Shown one piece after another: positions 20,317 through 28,005 of a stretch of DNA of 64,000 nt. Under the pieces are notes generated by a model. That model saw only the letters and a program-made list of their open reading frames with translations. It ran no database searches and was not told where the DNA came from. The position numbers were made by a program, and so were the translations under genes. Position 1 is the stretch's first letter. Every line of letters starts with the position of its first letter. Source of the DNA: SLRI01 sp964460465 (GTDB taxonomy: Bacteria > Pseudomonadota > Alphaproteobacteria > Geminicoccales > Geminicoccaceae); the NCBI GenBank assembly GCA_964460465.1, contig CAYWSB010000001.1:62001-126000 (forward strand). The letters run 5' to 3'.

Positions 20317-20386
20317 GGGGACACGGCCTTTTCGAGCAAGAGTTCATCGAAATGCACTTGAAGATGAGCAAACGGAAGGTGGCGGT

Positions 20387-21247
20387 ATGAGTGCATTCAA
20401 TCGAATGACCATCGTTGCAGCCGCCGAGGTCGTTTCGGAGTACATGTCCCACGCCGACATGGGGGTGCTTGAAGTTCAGTGGGGGATAGCCGGCCGTTGC
20501 AGCACTTCGAGCAAAGCCGCCCGAGGGGGCGACATGGCAAGGATTGCCATTGAGGAGCAGATAGACGTAATGACTGTCCACGGTCTAGCGCCGCTCGGCC
20601 GAGCGCTTGTGGAGGTCGCAATTCGTGCTCCTGATGTCGTTAAGGATATGCCTGTATGGAAGAAGCTGATTGCGGGATTGCGGTTTGACGGGTTCGAAAT
20701 CGTCGAAATACAGGAGGACGTTGAGAAAGACTACCCCTGGCAAAATGCCGAAATTGGCACCGCCGTCCAACTTGTCCCCATGCTTCCTTCTGATCTTCCC
20801 GGAGTTGATTTTCGGGAAGCTAAAAGTGAGGTTGAACTCTTGCTGGATAGGCATGAATTCGCGGTTGCGCGAAGTCATTTGCAGCAGGCGGTATCAGCGT
20901 TCAGCAGGGGTGAGTGGGCATCAGCGAACGGTGCGCTTCGCAACTTCTTCGAAAGTTATCTCAACGAGGTCGCAGTGGCGCTCGGCTACGCCGGGGCCGA
21001 CGACAGCAAGGCCAAGCGCGACTTTCTTGGCAATCTTGAGCCGCCGTTCCTCCTGACCGAATACAATGAATGGAACATAAACAATCAAAAGCCCCAGTAT
21101 GTGCAGGGCCTGATGAGCCGAATGCATCCGCACGGCGGACATCCCGGCTTATCTGAGGAAGAGGACGCTGCTTTTCGACTCCACATTTCACTGGTGACCG
21201 GCCGCCTTTTCTTGCGCCGCTTCGATGAGAGGTGCAAGAGAGGGTGA
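20387..21247 (+). CDS. protein of unknown function in the accessory island
   Basis: 286 aa; I do not recognise it. There is no signal peptide or membrane segment. The first ~50 residues (EYMSHADMGVLEVQWGIAGR) may form a small domain; a linker leads to a helical C-terminal part (WASANGALRNFFESYLNEVA ... HPGLSEEEDAAFRLHISLVT). Such helical ends with conserved His/Arg occur in uncharacterised and abortive-infection-like proteins, but I cannot claim a HEPN motif. Codon use is visibly more A/T-rich than in neighbours, suggesting transfer. ATG 20387 overlaps the stop of a short upstream frame (FEQEFIEMHLKMSKRKVAV), perhaps the tail of a lost partner gene. ATG 20534 with AGGGGG upstream is an alternative start. 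Confidence 0.6.
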   Translation: MSAFNRMTIVAAAEVVSEYMSHADMGVLEVQWGIAGRCSTSSKAARGGDMARIAIEEQIDVMTVHGLAPLGRALVEVAIRAPDVVKDMPVWKKLIAGLRFDGFEIVEIQEDVEKDYPWQNAEIGTAVQLVPMLPSDLPGVDFREAKSEVELLLDRHEFAVARSHLQQAVSAFSRGEWASANGALRNFFESYLNEVAVALGYAGADDSKAKRDFLGNLEPPFLLTEYNEWNINNQKPQYVQGLMSRMHPHGGHPGLSEEEDAAFRLHISLVTGRLFLRRFDERCKRG

Positions 21248-21375
21248 CGGAGTTCCCCGAACTTCCGAATTTCGGGTCCACGAGACTGACTCAACCATTG
21301 CGCCTTGTTCGATCCGCCGCAGAGGTCAAGTCCTCAGCCGCAACGCGCGAGCGAAAGGCTCGGAGCAAATCGCCA

Positions 21376-21552
21376 ATGCCGATCGAGACGGTGCCTTTCG
21401 ACAGTGCGCAGTACCTGAAGACCGAGGCGGACATCGCCCGCTACCTCCAGGCTGTGCTATAGGCGAACGACCCGGCCCTCCGCCGCGACGCCCTTACCCA
21501 GATCGCCCGCGCCAGGGCCGCGAGGCGCCAGGCTCGCACGGGGGCGGACTGA
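21376..21552 (+). pseudogene. antidote-protein relic with internal stop
   Basis: The frame starts MPIETVPFDSAQYLKTEADIARYLQAVL, matching the N-terminus of the antidote at 20017. It then meets TAG (21460-21462), after which the same frame continues ANDPALRRDALTQIARARAARR to a stop at 21552. The helix-turn-helix of the parent family is missing. The part after the stop is nearly identical to the short gene at 22415, so the two relics share an ancestor that had already lost the HTH. Confidence 0.8.
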
Positions 21553-21716
21553 CACGCCCCAGGTCCAGCATTCTCCGCCACCCACCGCGCGATGGCAAGC
21601 TGCAAGCAAGGCGATCCGAGCGGCCGGCTGCATGCCCGGGCACTTCTTTGGCTTGCATCCGGTCGGTGTCGCGCTGAACTATAGACCGATCATGACATCG
21701 CATTCGGGGAATCGAG

Positions 21717-21974
21717 ATGCGGGTTGCGCTGAGCGAAGCCGAAGGACAGCTATCCGAGCTCGTCCGGCGTGCCGAGCAGGGCGACGATGTTGTCCTCACC
21801 CGCCAGGGTCGACCCGTCATCCGACTGGTCCCGATCCCCGCCATGCCCACGGTTGAAGAACGCCGCCGCGTGCTCGCCGAGGTGCGCGCGGCCGGACGGG
21901 CCAAGGCTACTGCGGGCCCGAGCGCCGCACGAAGCCAGGACTTCCTCTACGACGAGGACGGTCTCCCGGGATGA
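21717..21974 (+). CDS. Phd/YefM-type antitoxin (second PIN pair)
   Basis: 85 aa. The N-terminus MRVALSEAEGQLSELVRRAEQGDDVVLTRQGRPVIRLVP is a clear Phd/YefM DNA-binding fold. The C-terminal part ends in SQDFLYDEDGLPG, the usual toxin-binding tail of these antitoxins. GGGGA lies 6 nt upstream of the ATG. It overlaps the toxin start by 4 bp (ATGA). It is not closely similar to the antitoxin at 18737, so the two PIN pairs are not a recent duplication. Confidence 0.88.
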   Translation: MRVALSEAEGQLSELVRRAEQGDDVVLTRQGRPVIRLVPIPAMPTVEERRRVLAEVRAAGRAKATAGPSAARSQDFLYDEDGLPG

Positions 21975-22360
21975 TCGTCGTCGACACCTCGGCCCTGATG
22001 GCGATCGTCTTGGACGAGCCGGAAGCCGACCGATGCGAGGCCGCAATCCTCGCCGCATCTGGCGTGCTGATCTCCGCCGGTACGTTGGCCGAAGCCCTGA
22101 TCGTCGCCGGCGGACGATCCGTGGCCACGGAGATGAAACGCCTCGTTGAGGATATCGGCATGGAGGTCATGCCCGTCACGGCAGCGACCGCCGACCGCGT
22201 CGCCGACGCCTACGCCCGCTGGGGCAAAGGCATTCATCCGGCGCGCCTCAACCTCGGCGACTGCTTCGCCTACGCCCTGGCCACCGAGCGCGCCTGCCCC
22301 CTCCTCTTCATCGGCAACGACTTCACCCGCACCGATGTGGCAAATGCGCTTGCTGAGTGA
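21971..22360 (+). CDS. vapC: VapC-type PIN-domain ribonuclease toxin
   Basis: 129 aa. The PIN acidic residues are all visible: Asp5 in MIVVDTSALMAI, Glu in TLAEALIV, Asp in LNLGDCFAYALA and Asp in FIGNDFTRTDV. The GDCFAYALA motif marks the common VapC group. It should cleave structured RNA with Mg or Mn when free of the upstream antitoxin. The 4-bp ATGA overlap couples its translation to the antitoxin. Confidence 0.92.
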   Translation: MIVVDTSALMAIVLDEPEADRCEAAILAASGVLISAGTLAEALIVAGGRSVATEMKRLVEDIGMEVMPVTAATADRVADAYARWGKGIHPARLNLGDCFAYALATERACPLLFIGNDFTRTDVANALAE

Positions 22361-22414
22361 GTCGGTTTCGAGGTTTGACGAGGGACCGACGCCGCCCTGC
22401 GGAGGCGTCGGGCG

Positions 22415-22591
22415 ATGGCCGTTGAAGCACTGCTGCCCGACAGCGCCCGACACCTGAAGACCGAGGCGGACATCGCCCGCTACCTCCAGGCCGTGACGGC
22501 GGCGAACGACCCGGCCCTCCGCCGCCACGCCCTCACCCAGATCGCCCGCGCCAGGGCCGCGAGGCGCCGGGCCCGCAGAAGCTCCGGCTGA
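22415..22591 (+). CDS. short antidote-like protein lacking the HTH
   Basis: 58 aa: LKTEADIARYLQAVTAANDPALRRHALTQIARARAARRRARRSSG at the C-terminal side. It matches the N-terminal segment of the antidote at 20017 and, almost base for base, the relic at 21376, but here the frame is uninterrupted. GGAGG lies about 10 nt upstream of ATG 22415. It has no helix-turn-helix, so it cannot be a normal repressor-antitoxin. Either a degenerate remnant or a small toxin-binding peptide; expression is unproven. Confidence 0.5.
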   Translation: MAVEALLPDSARHLKTEADIARYLQAVTAANDPALRRHALTQIARARAARRRARRSSG

Positions 22592-22676
22592 AGGGGGCGC
22601 CTGCTCTCTTTGTTGCCATGCCGGGCAGCGGCCCGCCGGCGGCCAGTTCGCCGTCCCGCCTCCTGTTCCGCCGTCC

Positions 22677-22691
22677 ATAACGAATCGTTAT
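22677..22691. repeat. 15-bp palindrome
   Basis: ATAACGA and TCGTTAT are perfect 7-bp arms around a single central A. AT-rich against a GC-rich background, so it could be a protein-binding site; nothing shows which protein. Confidence 0.5.
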
Positions 22692-22726
22692 GACAACTCG
22701 TATGCCTGCAAACGATCCAGCGATTC

Positions 22727-22811
22727 ATGGCGCGTATAGCGGCGCATGAACCCGAGCGATGCGTCGCATAGCGGCGCATCCTGGCCGCCGATGCGCCGCT
22801 ATACGCGCCAT
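22727..22811. repeat. perfect 21-bp inverted repeat with 43-nt loop
   Basis: Left arm 22727-22747 and right arm 22791-22811 are exact reverse complements over 21 bp. The loop contains another copy of ATAGCGGCGCAT (22768-22779), the inner 12 bases of the left arm (22736-22747); the inverted form ATGCGCCGCTAT is at 22791-22802. The arrangement can fold into a long hairpin on either strand. Confidence 0.8.
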
Positions 22812-22833
22812 TTGTCATAATCTTCGCCGCTAT

Positions 22834-22862
22834 ATGCGCCATAAGCGTTCCTTATGGCGCAT
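22834..22862. repeat. perfect 12-bp inverted repeat with 5-nt loop
   Basis: ATGCGCCATAAG (22834-22845) and CTTATGGCGCAT (22851-22862) flank CGTTC. A further GGAGCGGCGCAT at 22863-22874 extends the family of GCGGCGCAT motifs. There is no T-run after the stem, so it is not an obvious terminator. Confidence 0.7.
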
Positions 22863-22890
22863 GGAGCGGCGCATTTCGCCCTTTTGGCGA

Positions 22891-22975
22891 CGAACGAACC
22901 CGCGAACGAACCCACCGATTCGACGAACGAACCCGAGATCTCGACGAACGAACCCGCGTCCAGGCGAACGAACCC
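22891..22975. repeat. five direct copies of CGAACGAACCC
   Basis: Copies start at 22891, 22903, 22924, 22945 and 22965, giving periods of 12, 21, 21 and 20 bp. The last four therefore lie on the same face of the helix, two turns apart, like iterons or a cooperative protein-binding array. The spacers (1-10 nt) are far too short for CRISPR. Confidence 0.75.
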
Positions 22976-23170
22976 AAGGGCATGGAATGTCGCAGGCAGC
23001 CAGAAAAGCCGCGTGGCGCCAGGACGTTGCCCGGTCTTCACCCCACGCCGCTGCAGCCGGCCGCGCCGTCGTCGCCACCGCCCGCCCACGGACTGCCATT
23101 CGAACCCGACCGCCCCTTGACCACCCGACCGCGATCCGCTAGTATTCCTATAGCCGAAGGCCGGTGGGGC

Positions 23171-23193
23171 GCGGGGAGGATCATCCTCCCCGC
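23171..23193 (-). terminator. palindromic element copy 3, after the PNPOx-type gene
   Basis: On the minus strand the arms GCGGGGAGGAT and ATCCTCCCCGC flank one base, 5 nt after the stop codon at 23199, followed by GCCCCACC. It is the same element as at 18641 except for the outer base pair (C-G in place of T-A). Confidence 0.65.
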
Positions 23194-23198
23194 ATTCG

Positions 23199-23915
23199 TC
23201 ATGCTTCCGCGTAGGCCGCCCGGTAGGCTTCCGCGAGCGCCTCCTCCAGGGGCCGCCCCTGGCGGTACGGTGCCAGGTTCCCGGGCCTCGTCACGCCGTC
23301 CAGGACCCGCGGGCAGGGCTCGGGCGTGCCGAGGACCGTCCGGACCGGCACGCGCTCGGCCCAGACGGGCAGGCCGTAGTCCTCGTCGTCGTCGACCACG
23401 CCCTTGGCCCGGATCTTGGCCGAGGCCTTGGCGATGGGCATGGCGACCACCGCCGTCGCCTTGATCTCCTGGGCGGTCGAGGGGCGGAGCTGGGCGGTGC
23501 GGCCGGGGACCAGGCGGTCGACCATCATGGTCAGCGCCCGTTCCTTCGCTTCCGGGTCGTCGACCAGCCGGGCGGTGCCGAAGGCCATGACGGAGCGGTA
23601 GTCGGCCGAGTGGTTGAAGCCGCAGCGGGCCAGCACGATGCTGTCGAAGTGGGTGACCGTGAGGCAGGCGGGCGTGCCCTTCGCCAGGTGGCGGAGCATG
23701 CGGCTCGCACTGCTGCCGTGCCAGAAGAGCGTGGTGCCCTCGCGCCAGAACAGGGTGGGCGTGCAGAAGGGCTGGCCGTCGATGACGTAGGCCACGTGGC
23801 ACAAGGCGGCGGAATCGAGCAGGCGGTGCACGGTGGCATGGTCGTAGTGGCCGCGCTCGTGCTTGCGCTTGACGCGGTTGGTCCGATCGATCGGGTAGGT
23901 CGCGGCATCGGCCAT
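23199..23915 (-). CDS. PNPOx-like flavin-nucleotide-binding protein
   Basis: 238 aa. The split-barrel core is visible: RLLDSAALCHVAYVIDGQPFCTPTLFWREG, then LFWHGSSASRMLRHLAKG and VTHFDSIVLARCGFNHSADYRSVMAFGTARLV. This is the family of pyridoxamine 5'-phosphate oxidase-related, FMN-binding proteins that also includes NimA-type nitroreductases; the exact substrate is unknown. ATG 23915 has GAGGAG 7 nt upstream. The same frame stays open upstream across the whole antisense of the MFS gene, but that part is Arg/His-rich and not protein-like. Confidence 0.82.
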   Translation of the reverse strand: MADAATYPIDRTNRVKRKHERGHYDHATVHRLLDSAALCHVAYVIDGQPFCTPTLFWREGTTLFWHGSSASRMLRHLAKGTPACLTVTHFDSIVLARCGFNHSADYRSVMAFGTARLVDDPEAKERALTMMVDRLVPGRTAQLRPSTAQEIKATAVVAMPIAKASAKIRAKGVVDDDEDYGLPVWAERVPVRTVLGTPEPCPRVLDGVTRPGNLAPYRQGRPLEEALAEAYRAAYAEA

Positions 23916-24020
23916 GGGCGGGCTCCTCGTTGACCGCCCGAAGCTGACACCGCAAAATGGTCGCCGCGAGGTCCACTTTTCGAACGTTCCCACAACCATT
24001 TTGCGAAGTGCTGGTGGGGC

Positions 24021-24043
24021 GCGGGGAGGATCATCCTCCTCGC
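24021..24043 (-). terminator. palindromic element copy 4, after the MFS gene
   Basis: On the minus strand GCGAGGAGGAT / ATCCTCCCCGC, with one mismatch in the stem, 12 nt after the stop of the transporter gene; GCCCCACC follows as in the other three copies. Confidence 0.6.
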
Positions 24044-24055
24044 ATGACTCCGGTC

Positions 24056-25267
24056 CTATCGCTGCCGGGTAGCGATCAGGGCCGCGACGAGCATGAGGCC
24101 GCCGCAGACGGTCATGCCGATCGCCATGGGCCAGGCGCTGCCGGTCTGGATCGAGCCGATGGTCTGCGCCACGATGGCGGCGATGCCCATCTGGACGAAG
24201 CCGGCGAGGCCGGAGGCGGCGCCGGCGATCTCGGGCTTGATGCTGACGACGGCGGCCAGGCTGTTGGGCATCGAGGTGCCCTGGGTGAAGGCCACGAGCA
24301 TCATCGGCAGGAAGATCGCCCAGGGGGTGGTCCAGGTAAGCGGCACGGCGAGGAGCATGAGGCAGCAGGCGATGGCGGTGCCGGTCGAGCCCATGACGAT
24401 CATCCGCTCGAGGCCGAGCCTGCGGGTGAGCCTGGCCGTCGTGTAGTTGCCGGCCATGAAGGAGGCCGAGACCAGGATGAACATGAGGCCGTACTCCGAG
24501 GACGGGCGCTCGAGGACGGTGATCATCACGTAGGGGGCGGCGGCGAGGAAGCTGAAGAACACGGCCATGGAGAAGCCGCCCTGGAGCGCGTAGGCGACGA
24601 AGCGCCGCTCGGCGAGGAGCGAGCCGAAGTCGGCCAGCATGGCGTGGACGTTGGTCGGCCGGTCGCTGGCGACCAGCGTCTCCGGCAGGGCGGCTTGCAC
24701 GGCGATCAGCACGAGCACGCCGAGCGCCCCGCCGAGCAGGAAGACGGCAGGCCAGCCGACGAGGTCGGTGAGCACACCGCCGATCGCCGGGGCCAGCATG
24801 GGGGCCACCACCATCGCCATGGTGATGTAGGCGATGGCCGCGGCCGATTTCTCGCGGTCGTAGACGTCGCGGACGATGGCCCGGCCGAGCACCATGCCGG
24901 CGACGCCGCCGGCGGCCTGGACGACGCGGCCGATGATCAGCCAAGTGATGGTGGTGGCGAAGGCGCACAGGAGCGAGCCCGCGAGGAAGACCACGAGCCC
25001 GGCGATGAGCGCCTTTCTGCGGCCGACGCGGTCGGAGATCGGGCCGTAGACGAGGGTGGCCACGGCCATGGCCAGGGCCGAGAGCGAGAAGGCGAGTTGG
25101 GCCGTGGCGGCGGCCACGCCGTAGCCGCTCTGGATCGCGGGCAATGCTGGGAGGAAGACCTGCATCGAGAAGGGGCCGATGGCGGTGGCGACGACGAGCA
25201 CCAGGATCAGCCGCCATTCGCTGACTTCTGTGCCGTTGCCGGTCGCCACCACGGGGCCCACTGCCAT
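24056..25267 (-). CDS. Bcr/CflA-type MFS multidrug exporter
   Basis: 403 aa, twelve hydrophobic segments. The start LPALPAIQSGYGVAAATAQLAFS is the Bcr/CflA signature (DMYLPALP-like, with QVFLPALP here), followed by the MFS loop motif GPISDRVGRRKAL and the motif-C-like GGVAGMVLGRAIVRDVYD. This group exports drugs such as bicyclomycin or chloramphenicol, or metabolites such as cysteine; the substrate cannot be read. ATG 25267 has AGGGCAGG upstream; an ATG eight codons earlier (25291) lacks a site. It is divergent from ispH. Confidence 0.87.
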   Translation of the reverse strand: MAVGPVVATGNGTEVSEWRLILVLVVATAIGPFSMQVFLPALPAIQSGYGVAAATAQLAFSLSALAMAVATLVYGPISDRVGRRKALIAGLVVFLAGSLLCAFATTITWLIIGRVVQAAGGVAGMVLGRAIVRDVYDREKSAAAIAYITMAMVVAPMLAPAIGGVLTDLVGWPAVFLLGGALGVLVLIAVQAALPETLVASDRPTNVHAMLADFGSLLAERRFVAYALQGGFSMAVFFSFLAAAPYVMITVLERPSSEYGLMFILVSASFMAGNYTTARLTRRLGLERMIVMGSTGTAIACCLMLLAVPLTWTTPWAIFLPMMLVAFTQGTSMPNSLAAVVSIKPEIAGAASGLAGFVQMGIAAIVAQTIGSIQTGSAWPMAIGMTVCGGLMLVAALIATRQR

Positions 25268-25448
25268 CGTCCTGCCCTCTTCGTCGTTCATCGGCGGACC
25301 AGCCGTCGAGCACCGCCGGGCGGCGTCGCCCCACCCTCGCCCGTCGCCTGCCGGCGTGCTAAGGTGGGGCCGTCTTGGTCGCCGCTACGCTGTCCCCGGC
25401 CGTCCGGATCGCTGGCCGGCCCCCCTTGTCGACTGGAGCCCTGCACCC

Positions 25449-26420
25449 GTGACGTCGCCCGGCCGCCCGCCCCTGACCATCCTGCTCGCCAATCCGCGCG
25501 GCTTCTGCGCCGGCGTCGACCGGGCGATCGCCATCGTCAACGAGGCGCTCGAGAAGAACGGTCCGCCAATCTATGTCCGCCACGAGATCGTGCACAACCG
25601 CCATGTCGTCGAGGCGCTCAGGGCCAAAGGGGCGGTATTCGTCGACGAGCTCGACCAGGTGCCCGACGACGGCATCGTCGTCTTCTCCGCCCACGGCGTG
25701 CCGAAGCGGGTGCCGGCGGAGGCCCGGCGCCGCCGGCTGATCTATGCGGATGCCACCTGTCCGCTGGTCAGCAAGGTGCATCGCGAGGTGGAGCGCCACG
25801 TCAAGGCCGGTCGGACGGTGCTGCTGATCGGGCATGCCGGGCATCCGGAGGTCGAAGGCACGATGGGGCAGGTGTCCGAGGGGGCCGTGCTGCTGGTCGA
25901 GACGGTCGAGGACGCCCGGAGCATCACCGTGCCCGATCCGCGGAACCTGGCCTTCGCCACCCAGACGACGCTCTCGGTGACGGACACCGCCGCCATCGTC
26001 GCGGTGCTCCAGGCGCGTTTCCCGGTGATCGAGGGGCCGCGCAGCGAGGACATCTGCTACGCCACGACCAACCGGCAGGAGGCCGTGGCGATCATGGCGC
26101 CACGCGCCGACCTCGTGCTCGTCGTGGGCGCCCCCAACTCCTCGAACTCGCTGCGCCTCGTCGAGGTAGCAAGGACCAACGGGGCGGGCGCCGCGCTGCT
26201 GATCCAGGCGGCGTCCGACATCGACTGGACGGCGCTGCAGGGTGTCGCCACGCTCGGCCTCACGGCCGGTGCCTCGGCGCCCGAGGTGCTGGTCGAGGAG
26301 GTCATCGCCGCCTGCCGCGAGCGCTTCGCGGTGACCGTCGAGACGGTGCATCACAGGGACGAGAACGTCACCTTCCGGGTCCCGCCGATCCCCACGCGCC
26401 GGCTTGAGCAGGCGTCCTGA
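25449..26420 (+). CDS. ispH: 4-hydroxy-3-methylbut-2-enyl diphosphate reductase
   Basis: 323 aa. The three [4Fe-4S] cysteines are visible: GFCAGVDRA, YADATCPLVSKVHRE and EDICYATTNRQ; the catalytic Glu region ATQTTLSVTDT and the substrate loop NSSNSLRLVE are also present. It is the last enzyme of the MEP pathway and makes isopentenyl and dimethylallyl diphosphate. GTG 25449 is the likely start, with GGAG upstream. It heads an ispH-thrB-rnhA set, a common alphaproteobacterial order. Confidence 0.95.
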   Translation: MTSPGRPPLTILLANPRGFCAGVDRAIAIVNEALEKNGPPIYVRHEIVHNRHVVEALRAKGAVFVDELDQVPDDGIVVFSAHGVPKRVPAEARRRRLIYADATCPLVSKVHREVERHVKAGRTVLLIGHAGHPEVEGTMGQVSEGAVLLVETVEDARSITVPDPRNLAFATQTTLSVTDTAAIVAVLQARFPVIEGPRSEDICYATTNRQEAVAIMAPRADLVLVVGAPNSSNSLRLVEVARTNGAGAALLIQAASDIDWTALQGVATLGLTAGASAPEVLVEEVIAACRERFAVTVETVHHRDENVTFRVPPIPTRRLEQAS

Positions 26421-26512
26421 CGTCCTGACGTGGGCAGCCCGTCCGAAGGCGTGACAAGGTGCCGGCGAGCCTGCATAAGGCGGGGCACTTCCCCTGCCCG
26501 CGCTGGTGATGG

Positions 26513-27475
26513 ATGGCGGTCTATACCTCGGTTCCCGACGACGCGCTCGACGCCCTCCTGGCCCGCTACGCCATCGGTGATCGGGTGGTCCTGGAGCCCA
26601 TCGCCGACGGGGTCGAGAACTCGAACTTCAAGCTCCTGACGACGCGCGGCCGCTACATCCTGACCATCTACGAGAAGCGAGTCGATCCGGCCGACCTGCC
26701 GTTCTTCCTGGCGCTGATGGACCATCTCGCGGCGCGCGCCATCGCCTGCCCGGTGCCGATCCACGACCGCCACGGCTCGAGCCTGCAGACCCTCTGCGGC
26801 AAGCCCGCCGCCATCGTCAGCTATCTCGAGGGCCACTCGCCTCGGCGCGTCGATGCGGCGCGCTGCCGGGCGCTGGGGGCGACGCTCGCGGGCCTGCACA
26901 TCGCCGTGGCGGACTTTACCGGCTACCGGGCGAATGCGCTCTCGGTGGCGAGCTGGCGGCCGCTCCTCGCGGCCTGCAAGGCCAGCCCCACCCCGCTGCC
27001 CGAAGGGCTGGCATCGCTGGTCGAGCCGGCCCTCGAGGCGCTCGACGCCGCGTGGCCCTGCGACCTGCCGGCCGGCGTCATCCATGCCGACCTTTTTCCC
27101 GACAACGTGTTCTTCGCCGGCGACGCGGTCACCGGGGTGATCGACTTCTATTTCGCCTGCAACGACCTCTTCGCCTACGACGTCGCCATCTGCCTCAATG
27201 CCTGGTGCTTCGAGCCGCGCGGCGACTACAACCTGACCAAGGGGCGCGCATTCCTGCAGGGCTACCTGGCGGTGCGCCCGCTCGGCGCTGCCGAGATCGA
27301 CGCCCTGCCGACGCTCGCCACCGGGGCGGCGATGCGCTTTCTCCTCACCCGGCTCTACGACTGGCTCAACCAGGTCGAGGGCGCCCTGGTGAAGCCCAAG
27401 GATCCGATGGAGTACGCCAGGAAGCTGGCCTTCCACCGGCGCGTCCGGGGTGCGGGCGACTATGGCCTCGACTGA
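26513..27475 (+). CDS. thrB: homoserine kinase (APH-fold type)
   Basis: 320 aa, aminoglycoside-phosphotransferase fold and the usual length of the alphaproteobacterial ThrB2. Motifs: GVENSNFKLLTTRGRYILTIYE (nucleotide-binding strands and Lys region), the Brenner motif VIHADLFPDNVFF and the metal Asp in GVIDFYFACND. It phosphorylates homoserine for threonine synthesis. The window also carries ilvA, which consumes threonine. Its 3' end overlaps rnhA by 14 bp. Confidence 0.92.
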   Translation: MAVYTSVPDDALDALLARYAIGDRVVLEPIADGVENSNFKLLTTRGRYILTIYEKRVDPADLPFFLALMDHLAARAIACPVPIHDRHGSSLQTLCGKPAAIVSYLEGHSPRRVDAARCRALGATLAGLHIAVADFTGYRANALSVASWRPLLAACKASPTPLPEGLASLVEPALEALDAAWPCDLPAGVIHADLFPDNVFFAGDAVTGVIDFYFACNDLFAYDVAICLNAWCFEPRGDYNLTKGRAFLQGYLAVRPLGAAEIDALPTLATGAAMRFLLTRLYDWLNQVEGALVKPKDPMEYARKLAFHRRVRGAGDYGLD

Positions 27476-27956
27476 GTCGGCGGCTGACGCCGCGAGCACC
27501 ATGTCGGACGTGGTCGAGATTCACACCGACGGCGGCTGCAGCGGCAATCCGGGGCCGGGTGGCTGGGCGGCCGTGCTGCGCTGGCGGGGGCACGAGCGCG
27601 AGCTCTCCGGCTTCGCGCCCGACACGACCAACAACCGCATGGAGCTGATGGCGGCGATCGCGGCACTCGAGAGCCTGAAGCGGCCGATGCGGGTGCGCCT
27701 CGTCACCGACAGCGTCTACCTGCGCAAGGGCATCACCGAGTGGCTGCGCTCGTGGAAGGCTCGAGGCTGGAAGACCGCGGACAAGAAGCCGGTCAAGAAC
27801 ATCGACCTCTGGCAGCGCCTGGACGAAGCGGCGGCCGGCCACACCATCGAATGGGCCTGGACCAGGGGGCATGCCGGCGATCCGTTGAACGAGCGGGCGG
27901 ACGCGCTGGCCACCCAGGCGATCAAGGACGGGATCGCGGCGGCGAAGGATGGCTAG
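27462..27956 (+). CDS. rnhA: ribonuclease HI
   Basis: 164 aa from ATG 27462. Catalytic residues: Asp in EIHTDGGCSGNPGPGGW, Glu in NNRMELMAAI, Asp in VTDSVYLRKGI and Asp in HAGDPLNERADALA. It degrades the RNA strand of RNA-DNA hybrids. The start overlaps thrB. ATG 27501, immediately before the conserved core, would give the canonical ~150 aa form and is an alternative; GTG 27450 is less likely. Confidence 0.94.
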   Translation: MASTESAADAASTMSDVVEIHTDGGCSGNPGPGGWAAVLRWRGHERELSGFAPDTTNNRMELMAAIAALESLKRPMRVRLVTDSVYLRKGITEWLRSWKARGWKTADKKPVKNIDLWQRLDEAAAGHTIEWAWTRGHAGDPLNERADALATQAIKDGIAAAKDG

Positions 27957-28005
27957 CCCGCCTGCCGGGCGCGGCTGGAGGCCGCACCGGCAGACGGGCC
28001 AGGGC

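Larger units (their letters stand above)
22592..23170. other. gene-free, repeat-rich block at the end of the island
   Basis: No frame here looks like protein: the open frames read as repeats of Thr-Asn-Glu-Pro or Arg-Thr-Asn-Pro, direct translations of DNA repeats. The block holds a 15-bp palindrome, two perfect inverted repeats (21-bp and 12-bp arms) and five direct copies of an 11-mer, listed separately. It ends at the palindromic terminator of the PNPOx-type gene. Confidence 0.7.

Noticed and set aside
21971..22360. Recent duplication of the first PIN pair
   Set aside because: Antitoxins and toxins of the two pairs align only at catalytic residues; they are separate acquisitions.
22891..22975. 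CRISPR-like array
   Set aside because: Repeats are 11 bp with 1-10 nt spacers and no cas genes are present.
23199..25334. A single 711-codon minus-strand frame joining the PNPOx-type protein to upstream sequence
   Set aside because: Only the last 238 codons resemble protein; the rest is an out-of-frame reading of the MFS gene. The real start has its own ribosome site at 23915.
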